Assembly: GCA_017511045.1 (NCBI GenBank)
Contig: JAFWLM010000110.1
Coordinates: 1 to 47,432 of the forward strand
DNA from: Lachnospiraceae bacterium
Lineage (GTDB): Bacteria; Bacillota; Clostridia; Lachnospirales; Lachnospiraceae
Reading direction: 5' to 3'
DNA length: 47,432 nucleotides
The stretch's first letter is position 1; every line of letters begins with the position of its first letter. The notes beneath the pieces were generated by a model. That model made no database searches, had not been told where the DNA came from, and was given only the letters and a program-made list of their open reading frames with translations. Of the stretch, positions 32,450 through 42,334 are shown piece by piece. The translations under genes were made by a program, and so were the position numbers.

Positions 32450-35047
32450 TTATTCTTCTGTTTTTTTGACCTTTGCGTAAAGCTCTCCGTTTTCCCCGAC
32501 ATCGATCACGATCACATCATCAGGATCCAGATTTCCTTCCAGGATCAGTCTTGCGGCAAGTGTCGTCACGTTCTTCTGAAGGAATCTCTTCAGCGGTCTT
32601 GCGCCATATGCCGGATCATAGGATCTGTCTGCGGTCAGTTCTTTCGCAGCATCTGTAAGCTCGATGGAAAGTTCTTTTTCTTTCATCAGATCATTGATCT
32701 CTTTCAGCTGCAGATCAATGATAGCGGAAATGTTATCTTTCGTCAGCGGCTTAAACATGATGATCTCATCCAGTCTGTTCAGGAACTCCGGTTTGAAGGA
32801 TCCTCTGAGCTGATCCATGACCATTTCCTGAGCGTCCGCTTCGATTTCTCCATTTTCATCGATTCCGTCAAGCAGGAACTGGGAGCCGATATTGGATGTC
32901 ATGATTAGGATCGTGTTCTTGAAATCGACTGTGCGTCCCTGGGAATCCGTGATCCGTCCGTCATCTAAGACCTGAAGGAGAACGTTGAAAACATCCGGAT
33001 GTGCCTTTTCGACCTCATCAAATAATACGACCGAATACGGTTTTCTTCTGACTGCTTCTGTCAGCTGTCCGCCCTCGTCATATCCGACATATCCCGGAGG
33101 CGCTCCGATCAGTCTGGAGACACTGTGTTTTTCCATATACTCACTCATGTCGATACGAACGATATTGTTCTCATCATCAAAGAGTGCCTGTGCCAGTGCT
33201 TTTCCGAGTTCTGTTTTACCAACACCCGTCGGTCCCAAGAAGAGGAAGGATCCGATCGGACGGTCCGGTTCTTTAATGCCGGCCTTGCTTCTCCAGATCG
33301 CATCGACGACTTTCGTTACAGCCTCATCCTGGCCGACCACGCGGCGGTGAAGGATCTCGCTCAGGGAAAGGATCTTTGCACGTTCTGTCTCATTCAGTTT
33401 GGATACCGGGATTCCGGTCCAGCGGGAAACGATCCGTGCGATTTCCTCTTCGGTTACATTCTGGCGGACAAGGGACAGATCTTTTTCTTTGATCTTGGCC
33501 TCTTCCTCTTCCAGTTCTTTCTGCGCCTGCGGAAGCTGGCCGTATTTTAACTCGGACAGTTTTTCCAGGTCATATTCTCTTTCCGCGATCTGGATCTGAT
33601 TATTCAGGTCCTCGATCTTTTCACGGAGCAGGGAAAGTTTTTCCACGGAAGCCTTTTCATTTTCCCACTGCGCCGTCTTTGCGGTATATTCATCTTTCAG
33701 TTCAGCATGTTCTTTCTGCAGTTCAACCAGACGTTCCTTGCTTAAATTATCTGTCTCTTTCTTAAGCGCGGTCTCTTCGATCTCCAGCTGCATGACCTTT
33801 CTTCTGAGTTCATCAAGTTCGCTCGGCATAGAATCAAGTTCGGTCTTGATCATTGCGCAGGCTTCATCGACAAGGTCAATTGCTTTATCCGGCAGGAAGC
33901 GGTCTGTAATATAGCGGTCCGAAAGAACAGCTGCACTGACCAGAGCAGAGTCTGTGATCTTTACGCCATGGAACACTTCATAACGTTCCTTGATACCTCT
34001 TAAGATGGAGATGGTATCTTCCACACTCGGCTCATCCACCAGTACCGGCTGGAAACGTCTCTCTAAAGCCGGATCTTTTTCAATATACTTGCGGTACTCA
34101 TCCAGGGTCGTCGCACCGATGCAGTGCAGCTCGCCTCTTGCCAGCATCGGTTTCAACATATTGCCGGCATCCATGCTGCCTTCTGTTTTTCCGGCACCGA
34201 CGATCGTATGGAGCTCATCAATGAAGAGCAGGATCTGGCCGTCGCTTTCCTTGACTTCCTGAAGAACTGCTTTCAGACGCTCTTCAAATTCGCCTCTGTA
34301 TTTTGCGCCTGCAACCAATGACCCCATATCAAGGGAGAAGATCGTTTTGTCTTTCAGGCCTTCCGGCACATCACCTTTTACGATCCGCTGTGCCAGGCCT
34401 TCAACGACGGCTGTTTTACCAACGCCCGGCTCACCGATCAGGACCGGATTGTTTTTCGTTTTTCTGGAAAGGATACGGATCACGTTCCGGATCTCCGCGT
34501 CTCTTCCGATAACCGGATCCATTTTCTGCTGTTTTGCTTTTTCAACCAGATCCGTTCCATATTTGGATAATGCTTCATAAGTTGCTTCCGGATTATCAGA
34601 GGTGATTTTCTGGTTTCCGCGCACCGTGGATAAAGCCTTCAGGAATTCATCACGGTTGATCCCGTAGGTGCGGAACAGTTCCTTCAGTTCCTTATTTCCT
34701 TTTTTGATCATGGACAGGAAGAGATGCTCAACAGAGACATACTCATCGCCCATTGCCTTTGCTTCATCTTCCGCAGAAAGCAAAACGTCATTTAAGCTGG
34801 CACTGATATGCTGCTGCCCGCCCTGCACTTTCACTTTCTTCTGGATCTCCTGCACTACGGCATTGGTGAAGTCCTTGGGATCCGTTCCCATCTTCTCGAT
34901 CAGTTTACCGATCAGACTGTCTTCCTGCGTCAGCAGACAGTACAGAAGATGCTCGCAGCCGATCTCCTGGTTTCCATAATCATTTGCCACTTTCTGGCAG
35001 TCATTGACGGCCTCGATCGACCTTTGTGTAAATTTGCTGATGTTCAT
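32450..35047 (-). CDS. clpB: ATP-dependent disaggregase ClpB
   Basis: An 865-residue Hsp104-type AAA+ protein that resolves aggregated proteins with DnaK. Order: N-domain (Clp repeat, about 1-150), AAA-1 with Walker [11 protein letters not shown], a coiled-coil M-domain (about 405-530, rich in Glu/Lys/Leu), AAA-2 with [10 protein letters not shown] and [10 protein letters not shown], and the C-terminal domain with [11 protein letters not shown]. The M-domain and lack of a ClpP-binding tripeptide distinguish it from ClpA/C. The start is the ATG 8 nt after AGAGG; an in-frame GTG three codons earlier overlaps the ribosome site. It is heat-inducible through CIRCE. Confidence 0.96.
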   Translation of the reverse strand: MNISKFTQRSIEAVNDCQKVANDYGNQEIGCEHLLYCLLTQEDSLIGKLIEKMGTDPKDFTNAVVQEIQKKVKVQGGQQHISASLNDVLLSAEDEAKAMGDEYVSVEHLFLSMIKKGNKELKELFRTYGINRDEFLKALSTVRGNQKITSDNPEATYEALSKYGTDLVEKAKQQKMDPVIGRDAEIRNVIRILSRKTKNNPVLIGEPGVGKTAVVEGLAQRIVKGDVPEGLKDKTIFSLDMGSLVAGAKYRGEFEERLKAVLQEVKESDGQILLFIDELHTIVGAGKTEGSMDAGNMLKPMLARGELHCIGATTLDEYRKYIEKDPALERRFQPVLVDEPSVEDTISILRGIKERYEVFHGVKITDSALVSAAVLSDRYITDRFLPDKAIDLVDEACAMIKTELDSMPSELDELRRKVMQLEIEETALKKETDNLSKERLVELQKEHAELKDEYTAKTAQWENEKASVEKLSLLREKIEDLNNQIQIAEREYDLEKLSELKYGQLPQAQKELEEEEAKIKEKDLSLVRQNVTEEEIARIVSRWTGIPVSKLNETERAKILSLSEILHRRVVGQDEAVTKVVDAIWRSKAGIKEPDRPIGSFLFLGPTGVGKTELGKALAQALFDDENNIVRIDMSEYMEKHSVSRLIGAPPGYVGYDEGGQLTEAVRRKPYSVVLFDEVEKAHPDVFNVLLQVLDDGRITDSQGRTVDFKNTILIMTSNIGSQFLLDGIDENGEIEADAQEMVMDQLRGSFKPEFLNRLDEIIMFKPLTKDNISAIIDLQLKEINDLMKEKELSIELTDAAKELTADRSYDPAYGARPLKRFLQKNVTTLAARLILEGNLDPDDVIVIDVGENGELYAKVKKTEE

Positions 35048-35084
35048 ATCTATCACCTCTTTCCGAGAGTTTCTTTCTGTTTTA

Positions 35085-35111
35085 TTAGCACTCCGAGTGT
35101 TTGAGTGCTAA
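35085..35111 (-). promoter_or_regulatory. CIRCE operator (HrcA binding site)
   Basis: Perfect TTAGCACTC-N9-GAGTGCTAA inverted repeat, 38 bp before the clpB start and just downstream of the promoter, so HrcA bound here would block transcription. HrcA is not in the window. Confidence 0.97.
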
Positions 35112-35123
35112 TGTTCTATCTGT

Positions 35124-35152
35124 ACTATAACACCCACAATGCAAGTATGCAA
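35124..35152 (-). promoter_or_regulatory. clpB promoter
   Basis: Minus-strand TTGCAT (35147-35152), 17-nt spacer, TATAGT (35124-35129), with CIRCE overlapping the start of transcription. Confidence 0.8.
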
Positions 35153-35171
35153 GTATTATTTTTATTTTTTT

Positions 35172-35203
35172 AATAAAAAAATGCCCCCTTGCAGAGGGCA
35201 TTT
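35172..35203 (-). terminator. terminator after prfA
   Basis: Stem AAATGCCC/GGGCATTT (35179-35186 with 35196-35203), followed on the minus strand by a run of seven T. It lies 75 bp after the prfA stop; the DNA between shows no gene. Confidence 0.75.
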
Positions 35204-35277
35204 TTATGCTTAGAGATTCTAACACGCGGAATCGGAGCACTCACTATATATTTGCCGGAGGCGGCGTCAGAATTGTT

Positions 35278-36345
35278 TTAGTTCTGTGCAGATAATTTTG
35301 CAGCCTGATCTGCGGCAATGCAGTTATCCACGAGTTCAAAAATATCTCCATCAAGAATGCTGTCCAGACGGTAGGAAGTAAATCCGATCCGGTGGTCAGT
35401 AACACGTCCCTGCGGGAAATTGTAGGTCTTGATCTTTTCACTGCGGTCGCCGGTTCCTACCTGGCTTCTTCTCTCAGCAGCTTCTGCAGCCTGCTTTTTC
35501 TGAAGCTCCAGATCATACAGACGGCTCTTTAAAACTTTCAGCGCTTTGTCTTTATTCTTCAGCTGGCTTTTTTCATCCTGGCAGGAAATGACGATGCCTG
35601 TCGGGATATGGGTCAGACGGACTGCCGAGTCTGTTGTGTTGACGCACTGACCGCCGTTTCCGGAGGCACGGAACACATCAAATTTGCAGTCATTCATATC
35701 GATCTCGATATCCACATCTTCTGCTTCCGGCATAACCGCAACCGTTGCCGTGGAAGTGTGGATCCTGCCACCGCTTTCCGTGACCGGAACACGCTGTACG
35801 CGGTGGACACCGCTTTCATATTTCAGTTTGGAGTATGCGCCCTGGCCATTGACCATGAAGACAACTTCCTTCATACCGCCAAGACCCATCTCATTTAAGG
35901 AGACCAGATCGGTCTTCCAGCCGTTGCGCTCTGCATATCTGCAGTACATACGGTAAAGCTCAGCAGCAAACAGGGCTGCTTCGTCACCGCCGGCTCCCGC
36001 GCGGATCTCCATGACGACGTTCTTGTCATCATTTTCATCTTTCGGAAGAAGAAGGATCTTAAGTTCATCCTCCAGTTCTTCCACATCTTTCTTCGCTTCA
36101 GCCAGTTCTTCTTTTGCAAGCTCTTTGAGATCCTCATCGCTTTCTGTCTCCAGAAGATCCAGACTGTCTGCGATCGTCTGCTTGGCATTGCGGTATTTTC
36201 TGTAGGTCTCAACGATCGGAGTCAGATCACTCTGCTCTTTCATCAGCTTACGGAACTGATTCTGATCAGAGGCTGTCTCCGGCTTTCCGAGAAGATCCAG
36301 CACTTCCTCATATCTTGTTTCAATCGATTCTAATTTGTCAAACAT
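35278..36345 (-). CDS. prfA: peptide chain release factor 1
   Basis: A 355-residue factor that ends translation at UAA and UAG. It has the codon-recognition tripeptide P187-V-T189 and the catalytic GGQ at 231-233 in [17 protein letters not shown]. The Gln of GGQ is the substrate of PrmC, encoded 66 bp upstream in the same direction. AGGAATGTC precedes the ATG. The region rpmE-DUF1385-prmC-prfA is a recurrent Clostridia cluster. Confidence 0.97.
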   Translation of the reverse strand: MFDKLESIETRYEEVLDLLGKPETASDQNQFRKLMKEQSDLTPIVETYRKYRNAKQTIADSLDLLETESDEDLKELAKEELAEAKKDVEELEDELKILLLPKDENDDKNVVMEIRAGAGGDEAALFAAELYRMYCRYAERNGWKTDLVSLNEMGLGGMKEVVFMVNGQGAYSKLKYESGVHRVQRVPVTESGGRIHTSTATVAVMPEAEDVDIEIDMNDCKFDVFRASGNGGQCVNTTDSAVRLTHIPTGIVISCQDEKSQLKNKDKALKVLKSRLYDLELQKKQAAEAAERRSQVGTGDRSEKIKTYNFPQGRVTDHRIGFTSYRLDSILDGDIFELVDNCIAADQAAKLSAQN

Positions 36346-36411
36346 GACATTCCTGCTTTCCTAATGATTCGTATTTCTTCACACTTGATCGTTGTTTTTT
36401 ACTTATTTGTT

Positions 36412-37266
36412 TCAGCGGCCTGTTGTTCCGCTTACGACCCTGTCTAAGCCTGCAAGGTCTTTGATCACTTTGATCTCTTTAAAACCGTTTTCTTTAAACA
36501 GCCCGGAAACGGCTTCTGCCTGACTGCATCCGATCTCAACGAGCAGCGCGCCTCCCTTAGTCAGATAGCGCGGAGCCTCAGCGGTCAGGCGCCTGTAAAT
36601 ATCCAGACCTTCTTCTCCTGCAAGGAGCGCAAGCGAAGGCTCATGGTCTTTTACCTCCGGCATCAGTGTTTCATACTCTGTTTCACTGATATACGGCGGA
36701 TTGGATACGATGACATCAAACTTCCTCTCTGCGCCGAGTTCCTCAAAAAGGTCTGATCCTAAAAATTCGATTTCGCATCCATTCTGCTCTGCATTTTTCT
36801 TTGCAGTTTCCAGTGCATCTTTTGAAATATCCAAAGCCGTAACTGCTGCGTCCGGCCGGGAATGCTTGATCGCAACTGCGACCGCTCCGCTTCCGGTACA
36901 AAGATCCAGCACTCGGGAATCTTCCGCGGTCGTTTTCAGCGCTTCCTCTACCAGCAGTTCCGTATCCTGCCTCGGGATCAGAACATGCTCATTCACAAGA
37001 AACGAAAGCCCGTAAAACTCAGTTTGGCCGATGATATACTGACAGGGTTCATGCTGCATACGGCGCTTTAGGAAGCCTTCAAACAGCTCATATTCCGAAG
37101 CTGTTAACTGTTTGTCGGGATCCAGCAGATATCCGGCTTTTGTAATGCCCGCAGCTGCTTCCAACAGCAGGAAAGTATCCGTCTTTGCATCAGCGATCCC
37201 CGCCTCCTGCAGTTTTAAAACGCTTTCCTTTATCAGTTGTTTCAGAGGGATCCCTGCTACAGCCAT
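36412..37266 (-). CDS. prmC: release factor glutamine methyltransferase
   Basis: A 284-residue SAM-dependent enzyme that N5-methylates the GGQ glutamine of release factors. The N-terminal helical release-factor-binding domain spans 1-80. The Rossmann domain has VLDLCTGSGAVAVAIK (SAM loop), the acidic ALDIS strand end and the substrate motif NPPYIS. The start overlaps the end of the DUF1385 gene by 10 bp, indicating translational coupling. Confidence 0.95.
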   Translation of the reverse strand: MAVAGIPLKQLIKESVLKLQEAGIADAKTDTFLLLEAAAGITKAGYLLDPDKQLTASEYELFEGFLKRRMQHEPCQYIIGQTEFYGLSFLVNEHVLIPRQDTELLVEEALKTTAEDSRVLDLCTGSGAVAVAIKHSRPDAAVTALDISKDALETAKKNAEQNGCEIEFLGSDLFEELGAERKFDVIVSNPPYISETEYETLMPEVKDHEPSLALLAGEEGLDIYRRLTAEAPRYLTKGGALLVEIGCSQAEAVSGLFKENGFKEIKVIKDLAGLDRVVSGTTGR

Positions 37267-38321
37267 GATACCGTTTCGTCGTCTGCTTTCTCTAACGGTT
37301 CTTCTTCCTCCGGAGAGCTGATGACATCCTCGATCGATTTTTCTTCTCTGTCGATCACGATCTCTTCTGTCTCAAACAGATCGTCAATGCCTTCCTGATA
37401 TGCCTTCCAGTCAAAGACTGCTTCTACAGAGGCAATACCGACTTCCACCATATCCGGTGTCGGCTCTTTTGTTGTTAAGGCCTGCATCCACATACCCGGT
37501 CTGGAAAGAACGGCTGCCGCTTTGCTGTTTGAATTTCCTGCCCAGCGGATGAACTCGAAGGAAACACCTGCGATCACCGGGATCAGAAGGATACGGATCA
37601 CAAGGCGGAGCCACAGCGTATCCACGCGGATAAAAATAAAGAAGATAATGCTGATAAAAAGAACGAAGAAGATAAAGCTCGTGCCGCATCTTCTATGCTC
37701 TTTTGAAGATTTCATTACATTATCAACTGTAAGCGGAAGTCCGCTCTCAATACAATTGATGCATTTATGCTCCGCTCCGTGATACATGAACGTACGCTTA
37801 ATATCCTTCATCTTTGAGATCAGGGCGATGTATCCAATGAAGATCGCCAGTTTGATCACACCCTCGATCACCGCCAATAAAGCGCTGGAGGTGATGTTCG
37901 TAAATTTCAGGATCAGGGAGGAAACAACATATGGAAGAACAATGAATAACGCGATCGCGATGATCAGCGCAAAAACGATCGTAAAGACCATCACTGCGCT
38001 CTCACCTTTCGACTTAAAGGTCGAGTCGATCGTTTTGTCCAGTTTTCCGTTTTCTTTTTCAATATCGTCTTCGTAAAAACTTGCGGAAAAGGTCAGCGTT
38101 TTAATACCAAGGATCAGAGAACTGATAAAAGATACCACGCCCCGGATGATCGGCCAGCCAAAAGCTGTGGCTTTCTTTGTCAGATTCCGGTATTTACTTT
38201 TTCCGACTTCGATTTCTCCGTCCGGCCTGCGTACAGCGACTGCGACATCTTCGTCATGCCGCATCATTACGCCTTCGATGACAGCCTGTCCGCCGATATT
38301 GGAAGATCTTCCTTTTTTCAT
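37257..38321 (-). CDS. DUF1385 family membrane protein
   Basis: A 354-residue protein of uncharacterised family DUF1385. It opens IGGQAVIEGVMMRHDEDVAVAVRRPDGEI (residues about 8-36), the family hallmark, and has about four to five transmembrane helices between 60 and 275 with the motif MYHGAEHKCINCIESG in a loop. It closes with an acidic tail (about 315-354). The GAEHK and paired Cys/His suggest a metal or cofactor site, but no function is known to me. Adjacent to L31 and release factor genes by conserved synteny. Confidence 0.88.
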   Translation of the reverse strand: MKKGRSSNIGGQAVIEGVMMRHDEDVAVAVRRPDGEIEVGKSKYRNLTKKATAFGWPIIRGVVSFISSLILGIKTLTFSASFYEDDIEKENGKLDKTIDSTFKSKGESAVMVFTIVFALIIAIALFIVLPYVVSSLILKFTNITSSALLAVIEGVIKLAIFIGYIALISKMKDIKRTFMYHGAEHKCINCIESGLPLTVDNVMKSSKEHRRCGTSFIFFVLFISIIFFIFIRVDTLWLRLVIRILLIPVIAGVSFEFIRWAGNSNSKAAAVLSRPGMWMQALTTKEPTPDMVEVGIASVEAVFDWKAYQEGIDDLFETEEIVIDREEKSIEDVISSPEEEEPLEKADDETVSWL

Positions 38322-38341
38322 ATTTTTTCCTATAAATAAAA

Positions 38342-38392
38342 TAAGATTGAGAAATTAATCCTTGCATACGCAAAGAAGAACTCTCAATCTTA
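38342..38392 (-). repeat. long-range hairpin between rpmE and the DUF1385 gene
   Basis: An 11-bp perfect stem TAAGATTGAGA/TCTCAATCTTA encloses a 29-nt loop with an inner TTGC/GCAA hairpin. It is followed on the minus strand by ATTTTATTT, so it may work as a partial terminator between the two genes, with some read-through. Confidence 0.5.
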
Positions 38393-38405
38393 AGTCCTTT
38401 TTTAG

Positions 38406-38609
38406 CTACTTGTTTAAGTTATATTTCTTATTGAACATTTCAACACGTCCGCGTGCCTGTGCAGCCTTCTGCTGTCCTGTGTAGAACGGATGGCATTTAG
38501 CACAAACTTCCACGTGGATATCTTCCTTTGTGGAACCTGTTACGAATGTGTTGCCGCAGTTGCAGGTAACTGTTGCCTGATAATAATTTGGATGGATTCC
38601 GTCTTTCAT
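38406..38609 (-). CDS. rpmE: 50S ribosomal protein L31, zinc type
   Basis: 67 residues. The four zinc ligands are present: C16, C18, C36 and C39 ([17 protein letters not shown]). This is the zinc-containing form that is replaced by a Cys-free paralogue under zinc shortage in many bacteria. GGAGA precedes the ATG. Downstream of rho, as in Bacillus. Confidence 0.95.
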   Translation of the reverse strand: MKDGIHPNYYQATVTCNCGNTFVTGSTKEDIHVEVCAKCHPFYTGQQKAAQARGRVEMFNKKYNLNK

Positions 38610-38682
38610 CTTTTTTTCTCCTATTCTTTGTTCGAAAAACTTTTAACTCTTCGAATCTGTATTTGCCTAAATCAGCCTTGCA

Positions 38683-38712
38683 AGTATATCACAACCCCTG
38701 TCGGGACTGCAA
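38683..38712 (-). promoter_or_regulatory. rpmE promoter
   Basis: Minus-strand TTGCAG (38707-38712), 18-nt spacer, TATACT (38683-38688) with an extended TGA. Close behind the rho stop codon. Confidence 0.65.
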
Positions 38713-38719
38713 GCCCTTT

Positions 38720-40027
38720 TTAGATGAGTTTGATCTTGCGGATCATGTTCACAAATTCCGCATTGGAACGGGTCCTTGCAAACAGATCCAGGATCTTTTC
38801 GGTTGCCTCATCCGCGCGCAGACCGCCGGTCGCTTTCCGGATAATATAAACGGCTTCCTGTTCTTCCTGATCAAGCAGGAGGTCTTCTCTTCTTGTTCCG
38901 CTCTTAGCGATGTCGATTGCAGGGAAGATCCTCTTTTCCTGAAGTTTTCTGTCAAGGATCAGTTCCATGTTACCGGTTCCCTTAAACTCCTCGTAAATGA
39001 CATCGTCCATTTTACTGCCGGTGTCGACCAGTGCAGTTGCAAGGATCGTAAGGCTTCCGCCTTCGCGGATATTTCTTGCGGCACCGAAGAAGCGTTTTGG
39101 CATATGAAGGGCTGCTGGATCGAGACCGCCGGAAAGAGTTCTTCCGCTCGGCGGGACCAGCAGGTTATAGGCTCTTGCAAGCCTGGTGATACTGTCCAGT
39201 AAGATGATGACATCTTCTCCATGCTCGACCAGACGCTTTGCTCTCTCGATCACCATTTCCGAAACACGTTTATGATGATCCGGAAGTTCATCAAAGGTGG
39301 AATAGATCACTTCGACTTTATCGCCGACAATGGCTTCTTTAATATCGGTAACTTCTTCCGGACGCTCATCGATCAGAAGGATCAGGATATGCACTTCCGG
39401 GTTATTCTGAAGGATCGAACGCGCAACACCTTTCAGCAGCGTCGTCTTACCAGCCTTCGGAGGAGATACGATCATACCTCTTTGGCCTTTTCCGATCGGA
39501 GAGACCAGATCGAAGATCCGCATGGCAATGTTCTTCTCCGAAGTTTCAAGACTCATTCTCTCATCCGGAAAGATCGGGGTCAGATCTTCAAAGCTTCTGC
39601 GCTTGACTGCTTCACTCGGAAGGAAACCGTTGATCCGGTCTAAGTGCAGGAGCGCTCCGAATTTTTCATTTCCTGTTTTTACACGGACCTTGCCCAGAAG
39701 GATATCGCCGGTCTTAAGGCCGAAACGTTTGATCTGGGACGGCGAAACATAAACATCGTTCTCGCCCGGCATATAGTTTTCACAGCGGATGAAACCATAG
39801 CCATCCGGAAGCACTTCGAGGATACCGTTTGCAACTTTGCCGGAATCCAGTTTGTTCTCTTCCTCTTTGCTCATGCCGGTCTCTTCTTCGCGTTTTTTCT
39901 CTTCCGCATTTTGAAGGATCGCTTCGATCACATCTGCTTTCTTCATGGAAGATGCGCCTTTGATCCCGTTGGTTTTCGCGATCTCTCTCAGCTGAACAAC
40001 AGGCAGACTCTCTAATTTTTTCCTCAT
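38720..40027 (-). CDS. rho: transcription termination factor Rho
   Basis: A 435-residue RNA-dependent ATPase hexamer. Rho_N helical domain (1-45), a lysine/glutamate-rich linker (45-70), cold-shock-like RNA-binding domain ([20 protein letters not shown]), then the ATPase with Walker [24 protein letters not shown] and the R-loop region. No long insertion is present. AAAGGA precedes the ATG. Confidence 0.97.
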   Translation of the reverse strand: MRKKLESLPVVQLREIAKTNGIKGASSMKKADVIEAILQNAEEKKREEETGMSKEEENKLDSGKVANGILEVLPDGYGFIRCENYMPGENDVYVSPSQIKRFGLKTGDILLGKVRVKTGNEKFGALLHLDRINGFLPSEAVKRRSFEDLTPIFPDERMSLETSEKNIAMRIFDLVSPIGKGQRGMIVSPPKAGKTTLLKGVARSILQNNPEVHILILLIDERPEEVTDIKEAIVGDKVEVIYSTFDELPDHHKRVSEMVIERAKRLVEHGEDVIILLDSITRLARAYNLLVPPSGRTLSGGLDPAALHMPKRFFGAARNIREGGSLTILATALVDTGSKMDDVIYEEFKGTGNMELILDRKLQEKRIFPAIDIAKSGTRREDLLLDQEEQEAVYIIRKATGGLRADEATEKILDLFARTRSNAEFVNMIRKIKLI

Positions 40028-40161
40028 AAAAATCCTTTCACTTTATAGGCTTGTCAAAATAGTTTTCATACTCTTTGGAAATCATTTCGAAAATATAAGA
40101 ATTTCAGATGAACGACTGTGAAGATCTCACATAGGTTCACGCGAATTATAAACAAAAAAAA

Positions 40162-40190
40162 TTGAAAATGCAAGGTTTATGTGCTACCCT
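40162..40190 (+). promoter_or_regulatory. promoter of the DUF4364 gene
   Basis: TTGAAA (40162-40167), 17-nt spacer, TACCCT (40185-40190) with extended TGC. The gap 40028-40227 between divergent rho and DUF4364 holds nothing else certain; it probably also carries the rho promoter (TATAAA about 40057). Confidence 0.5.
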
Positions 40191-40227
40191 AAAAACCCGA
40201 TGAAATACGAATGGAACGGTGATTATT

Positions 40228-40746
40228 ATGATTACAGACTCCAATACAATTTATAAGCTGATGATCCTGTACATGCTGAACCGTCTGGATTCCCAGCTGA
40301 CAAACTCACAGCTTTCAAGTTTTTTTATTTCAAAAGAATACACTGATTACTTTAATATCCAGCAGACACTTTCAGACTTAGTCGCTTCAAATTTCGTTGA
40401 AAAAGTAACGATCCGTAACACTTCCTATTACAGCATCACCCCGGAAGGATATGAGTCTTTGACCTTCTTTAAGAACCAGATCCCGAAAGGCGCGTTGGAG
40501 GATATCAATTCCTATCTGGAAGATAATAAGTATGCTCTGAAAAATGAAGTGGGAACGCAGGCAGATTATTACCGCCACACGAACGGGGATTATATTGCCC
40601 ACTGTCAGGTCATGGAGGGGCGTTCTCTTTTATACGAGATCAATATCGCTGTGCCAAGCGAGGAAGAAGCTTCCCGCATCTGCAGTAACTGGAGAGGATA
40701 TTCCGAAGAGCTTTATGCCGTGATCATGAAGTCTCTTCTGCAGTAA
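40228..40746 (+). CDS. DUF4364 family protein (winged-helix-like)
   Basis: A 172-residue protein of the Clostridia family DUF4364. The N-terminal half looks like a winged helix (TIYKLMILYMLNRLDSQLTNSQLSSFF in pieces, then TLSDLVASNFVEKVTIRNTSYYSITPEGYESL), suggesting DNA binding or a regulator. The C-terminal half is a beta-rich domain ending in EEASRICSNWRGYSEELYAVI. I begin at the ATG at 40228; an in-frame GTG three codons earlier coincides with the ribosome site. It precedes engB in conserved order. Function unknown. Confidence 0.8.
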   Translation: MITDSNTIYKLMILYMLNRLDSQLTNSQLSSFFISKEYTDYFNIQQTLSDLVASNFVEKVTIRNTSYYSITPEGYESLTFFKNQIPKGALEDINSYLEDNKYALKNEVGTQADYYRHTNGDYIAHCQVMEGRSLLYEINIAVPSEEEASRICSNWRGYSEELYAVIMKSLLQ

Positions 40747-40813
40747 ATTTGGCTTTGCGGAATATGCTCGAAACAAGATCCACAAATAATTCAAGAAAAA
40801 ACACGTAACTATT

Positions 40814-41401
40814 ATGATCATCAAAACGGTTGAACTTGATATTGTACTGGGACCGACCAGCGCGCTTCCGGAGTCTACTCTTCCGGAGGTTGCTTTTGCC
40901 GGCAGATCCAATGTCGGAAAATCTTCGCTGATCAACGGTCTTCTGAACAGAAAAAAACTTGCCCGCACCTCTTCCCAGCCGGGCAAGACCCAGACCATCA
41001 ATTTTTATAATGTGAATAAAGAATTATTTTTTGTCGATCTTCCCGGCTACGGCTTTGCGAAAGTCTCCAAAGAAGCCCAGGCAAAATGGGGGAAAATGAT
41101 CGACAATTATCTGATGAATTCTGAAACGCTCAAAGCAGTATTCCTTCTGGTGGATATCCGCCACGAAGTGAAAAGCAGCGACAAGGAAATGTATGACTGG
41201 ATCAAAGCAAGCGGCGTTCAGCCCGTCGTCATCGCGACCAAGGCAGATAAAGTCAAGCGGAACCAGATCCCAAAGCAGCTGAAGATCATCCGCGAAGGAC
41301 TCGGATTCAAAAACAACGAAGTTCCCCTGATCGCTTTCTCCGCCGAGACAAAGCAGGGACGCGAAGAGATTCTCGAACTGATTTCAACCCTCGTCGGGTA
41401 A
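40814..41401 (+). CDS. engB: ribosome biogenesis GTPase EngB (YsxC/YihA)
   Basis: A 195-residue GTPase for 50S assembly. G motifs: G1 GRSNVGKSS, G2/G3 DLPGYGFAKV, G4 ATKADKV and G5 ISFSA-like AFSAETKQG. The start agrees with the family length. No Shine-Dalgarno site is evident in the 67 bp after DUF4364, which is unusual for this genome. Confidence 0.95.
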   Translation: MIIKTVELDIVLGPTSALPESTLPEVAFAGRSNVGKSSLINGLLNRKKLARTSSQPGKTQTINFYNVNKELFFVDLPGYGFAKVSKEAQAKWGKMIDNYLMNSETLKAVFLLVDIRHEVKSSDKEMYDWIKASGVQPVVIATKADKVKRNQIPKQLKIIREGLGFKNNEVPLIAFSAETKQGREEILELISTLVG

Positions 41402-41504
41402 TTTCTATACCACCGGCTTTGCAAATGCATATATCGGATAGAACGCTTTAATCTTTTCTATCCTAAGCGCATCTATACTCCACATAAATGTCAGAAACGA
41501 ATAA

Positions 41505-41550
41505 AAAACACTGCTCCGTTCCGGATATTTCGGGCAGAAAACAGTGTTTT
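41505..41550. terminator. bidirectional terminator between engB and the His-rich gene
   Basis: Stem AAAACACTG/CAGTGTTTT with further inner pairing (CTGC/GCAG), A-rich before and T-rich after on both strands. A second small hairpin (GGATAGA/TCTATCC, about 41436-41462) precedes it. Confidence 0.75.
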
Positions 41551-41582
41551 TCTATTTTTTATATGCGTTTGCCTGATGGCTT

Positions 41583-42320
41583 CTATAGATTCTTAAAAAC
41601 TTCCAGCACTTTGTCCTTCAGGACTTCCTCTTCCGGTCCGAAAACGATTGCCGCAAATCCGACTGCAACTCCGCCGCCTTCATGTGCTTCCACATTGAGT
41701 CCGTTTCCGGTCGTGGAGAATGTCGTAACAGGACCGCCTTCTCTGATATAGCCTTTGACATGTCCGATCAGAGCGCCTTCTGCATCAAGCCATGCTTCCA
41801 GTTCTTTGATCGCAGCTTCCATCAAAGGTTTCACTTCTTCGGTCTGCTTCTTCAGATCCTTTTCAAAAGAACAGATCGTTGCGCCTTCATGGTTATGTGT
41901 TTCTACGACCTTATAGCCTTCCACTTCATAGGTGTGGCCGTGGTCATGGTCATGATGATCATGCTCATGGAAATCATGATGATGGTCATGATCGTGATGA
42001 TGGTCGTGGCATCCGCACTCGTCGTCATGATGATGATGGTGGTGATGATGCTCGTGTCCTTCATGATCGTGGTCATGATGGTCGTGGCATCCGCACTCAT
42101 CGTCATGATGATGGTGATGATGATGCTCATGCTCTTCATGATCGTGATGGTGATGTCCTTCATGCTCATGCTCTTCATGATCGTGGTGATGATGATGTCC
42201 TTCATGATCGTGGTGATGATGATGTCCATGCTCCTCATGGTCGTGATCATGGCATCCGCAGGTGCAGTCTGCCGGATGTTCTGTTTCTTTTATTTCTTCC
42301 GGGCGTAATTCTTCGCTCAT
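41583..42320 (-). CDS. extreme His-rich metal-binding protein
   Basis: A 245-residue acidic protein. Residues 15-129 contain about 61 histidines alternating with Asp/Glu, including runs of seven and eight His and three CxC-type units (CTCGCHD at 19, ECGCHD at 75 and 101). The DNA here is a run of imperfect cat/gat-type repeats. Residues about 130-245 form an ordinary domain (EGYKVVETHNHEG, ELEAWLDAEGALIGHVKGYIREGG, FAAIVFGPEEEVLKDKVL) that I do not recognise. It probably binds many Zn, Ni or Co ions, as do HypB, UreE or SlyD tails. No signal peptide, so cytoplasmic. GGAGG precedes the ATG. It follows the CobW-type GTPase by 14 bp. Confidence 0.75.
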   Translation of the reverse strand: MSEELRPEEIKETEHPADCTCGCHDHDHEEHGHHHHHDHEGHHHHHDHEEHEHEGHHHHDHEEHEHHHHHHHDDECGCHDHHDHDHEGHEHHHHHHHHDDECGCHDHHHDHDHHHDFHEHDHHDHDHGHTYEVEGYKVVETHNHEGATICSFEKDLKKQTEEVKPLMEAAIKELEAWLDAEGALIGHVKGYIREGGPVTTFSTTGNGLNVEAHEGGGVAVGFAAIVFGPEEEVLKDKVLEVFKNL

Positions 42321-42334
42321 CGTATCAGCCCTCC

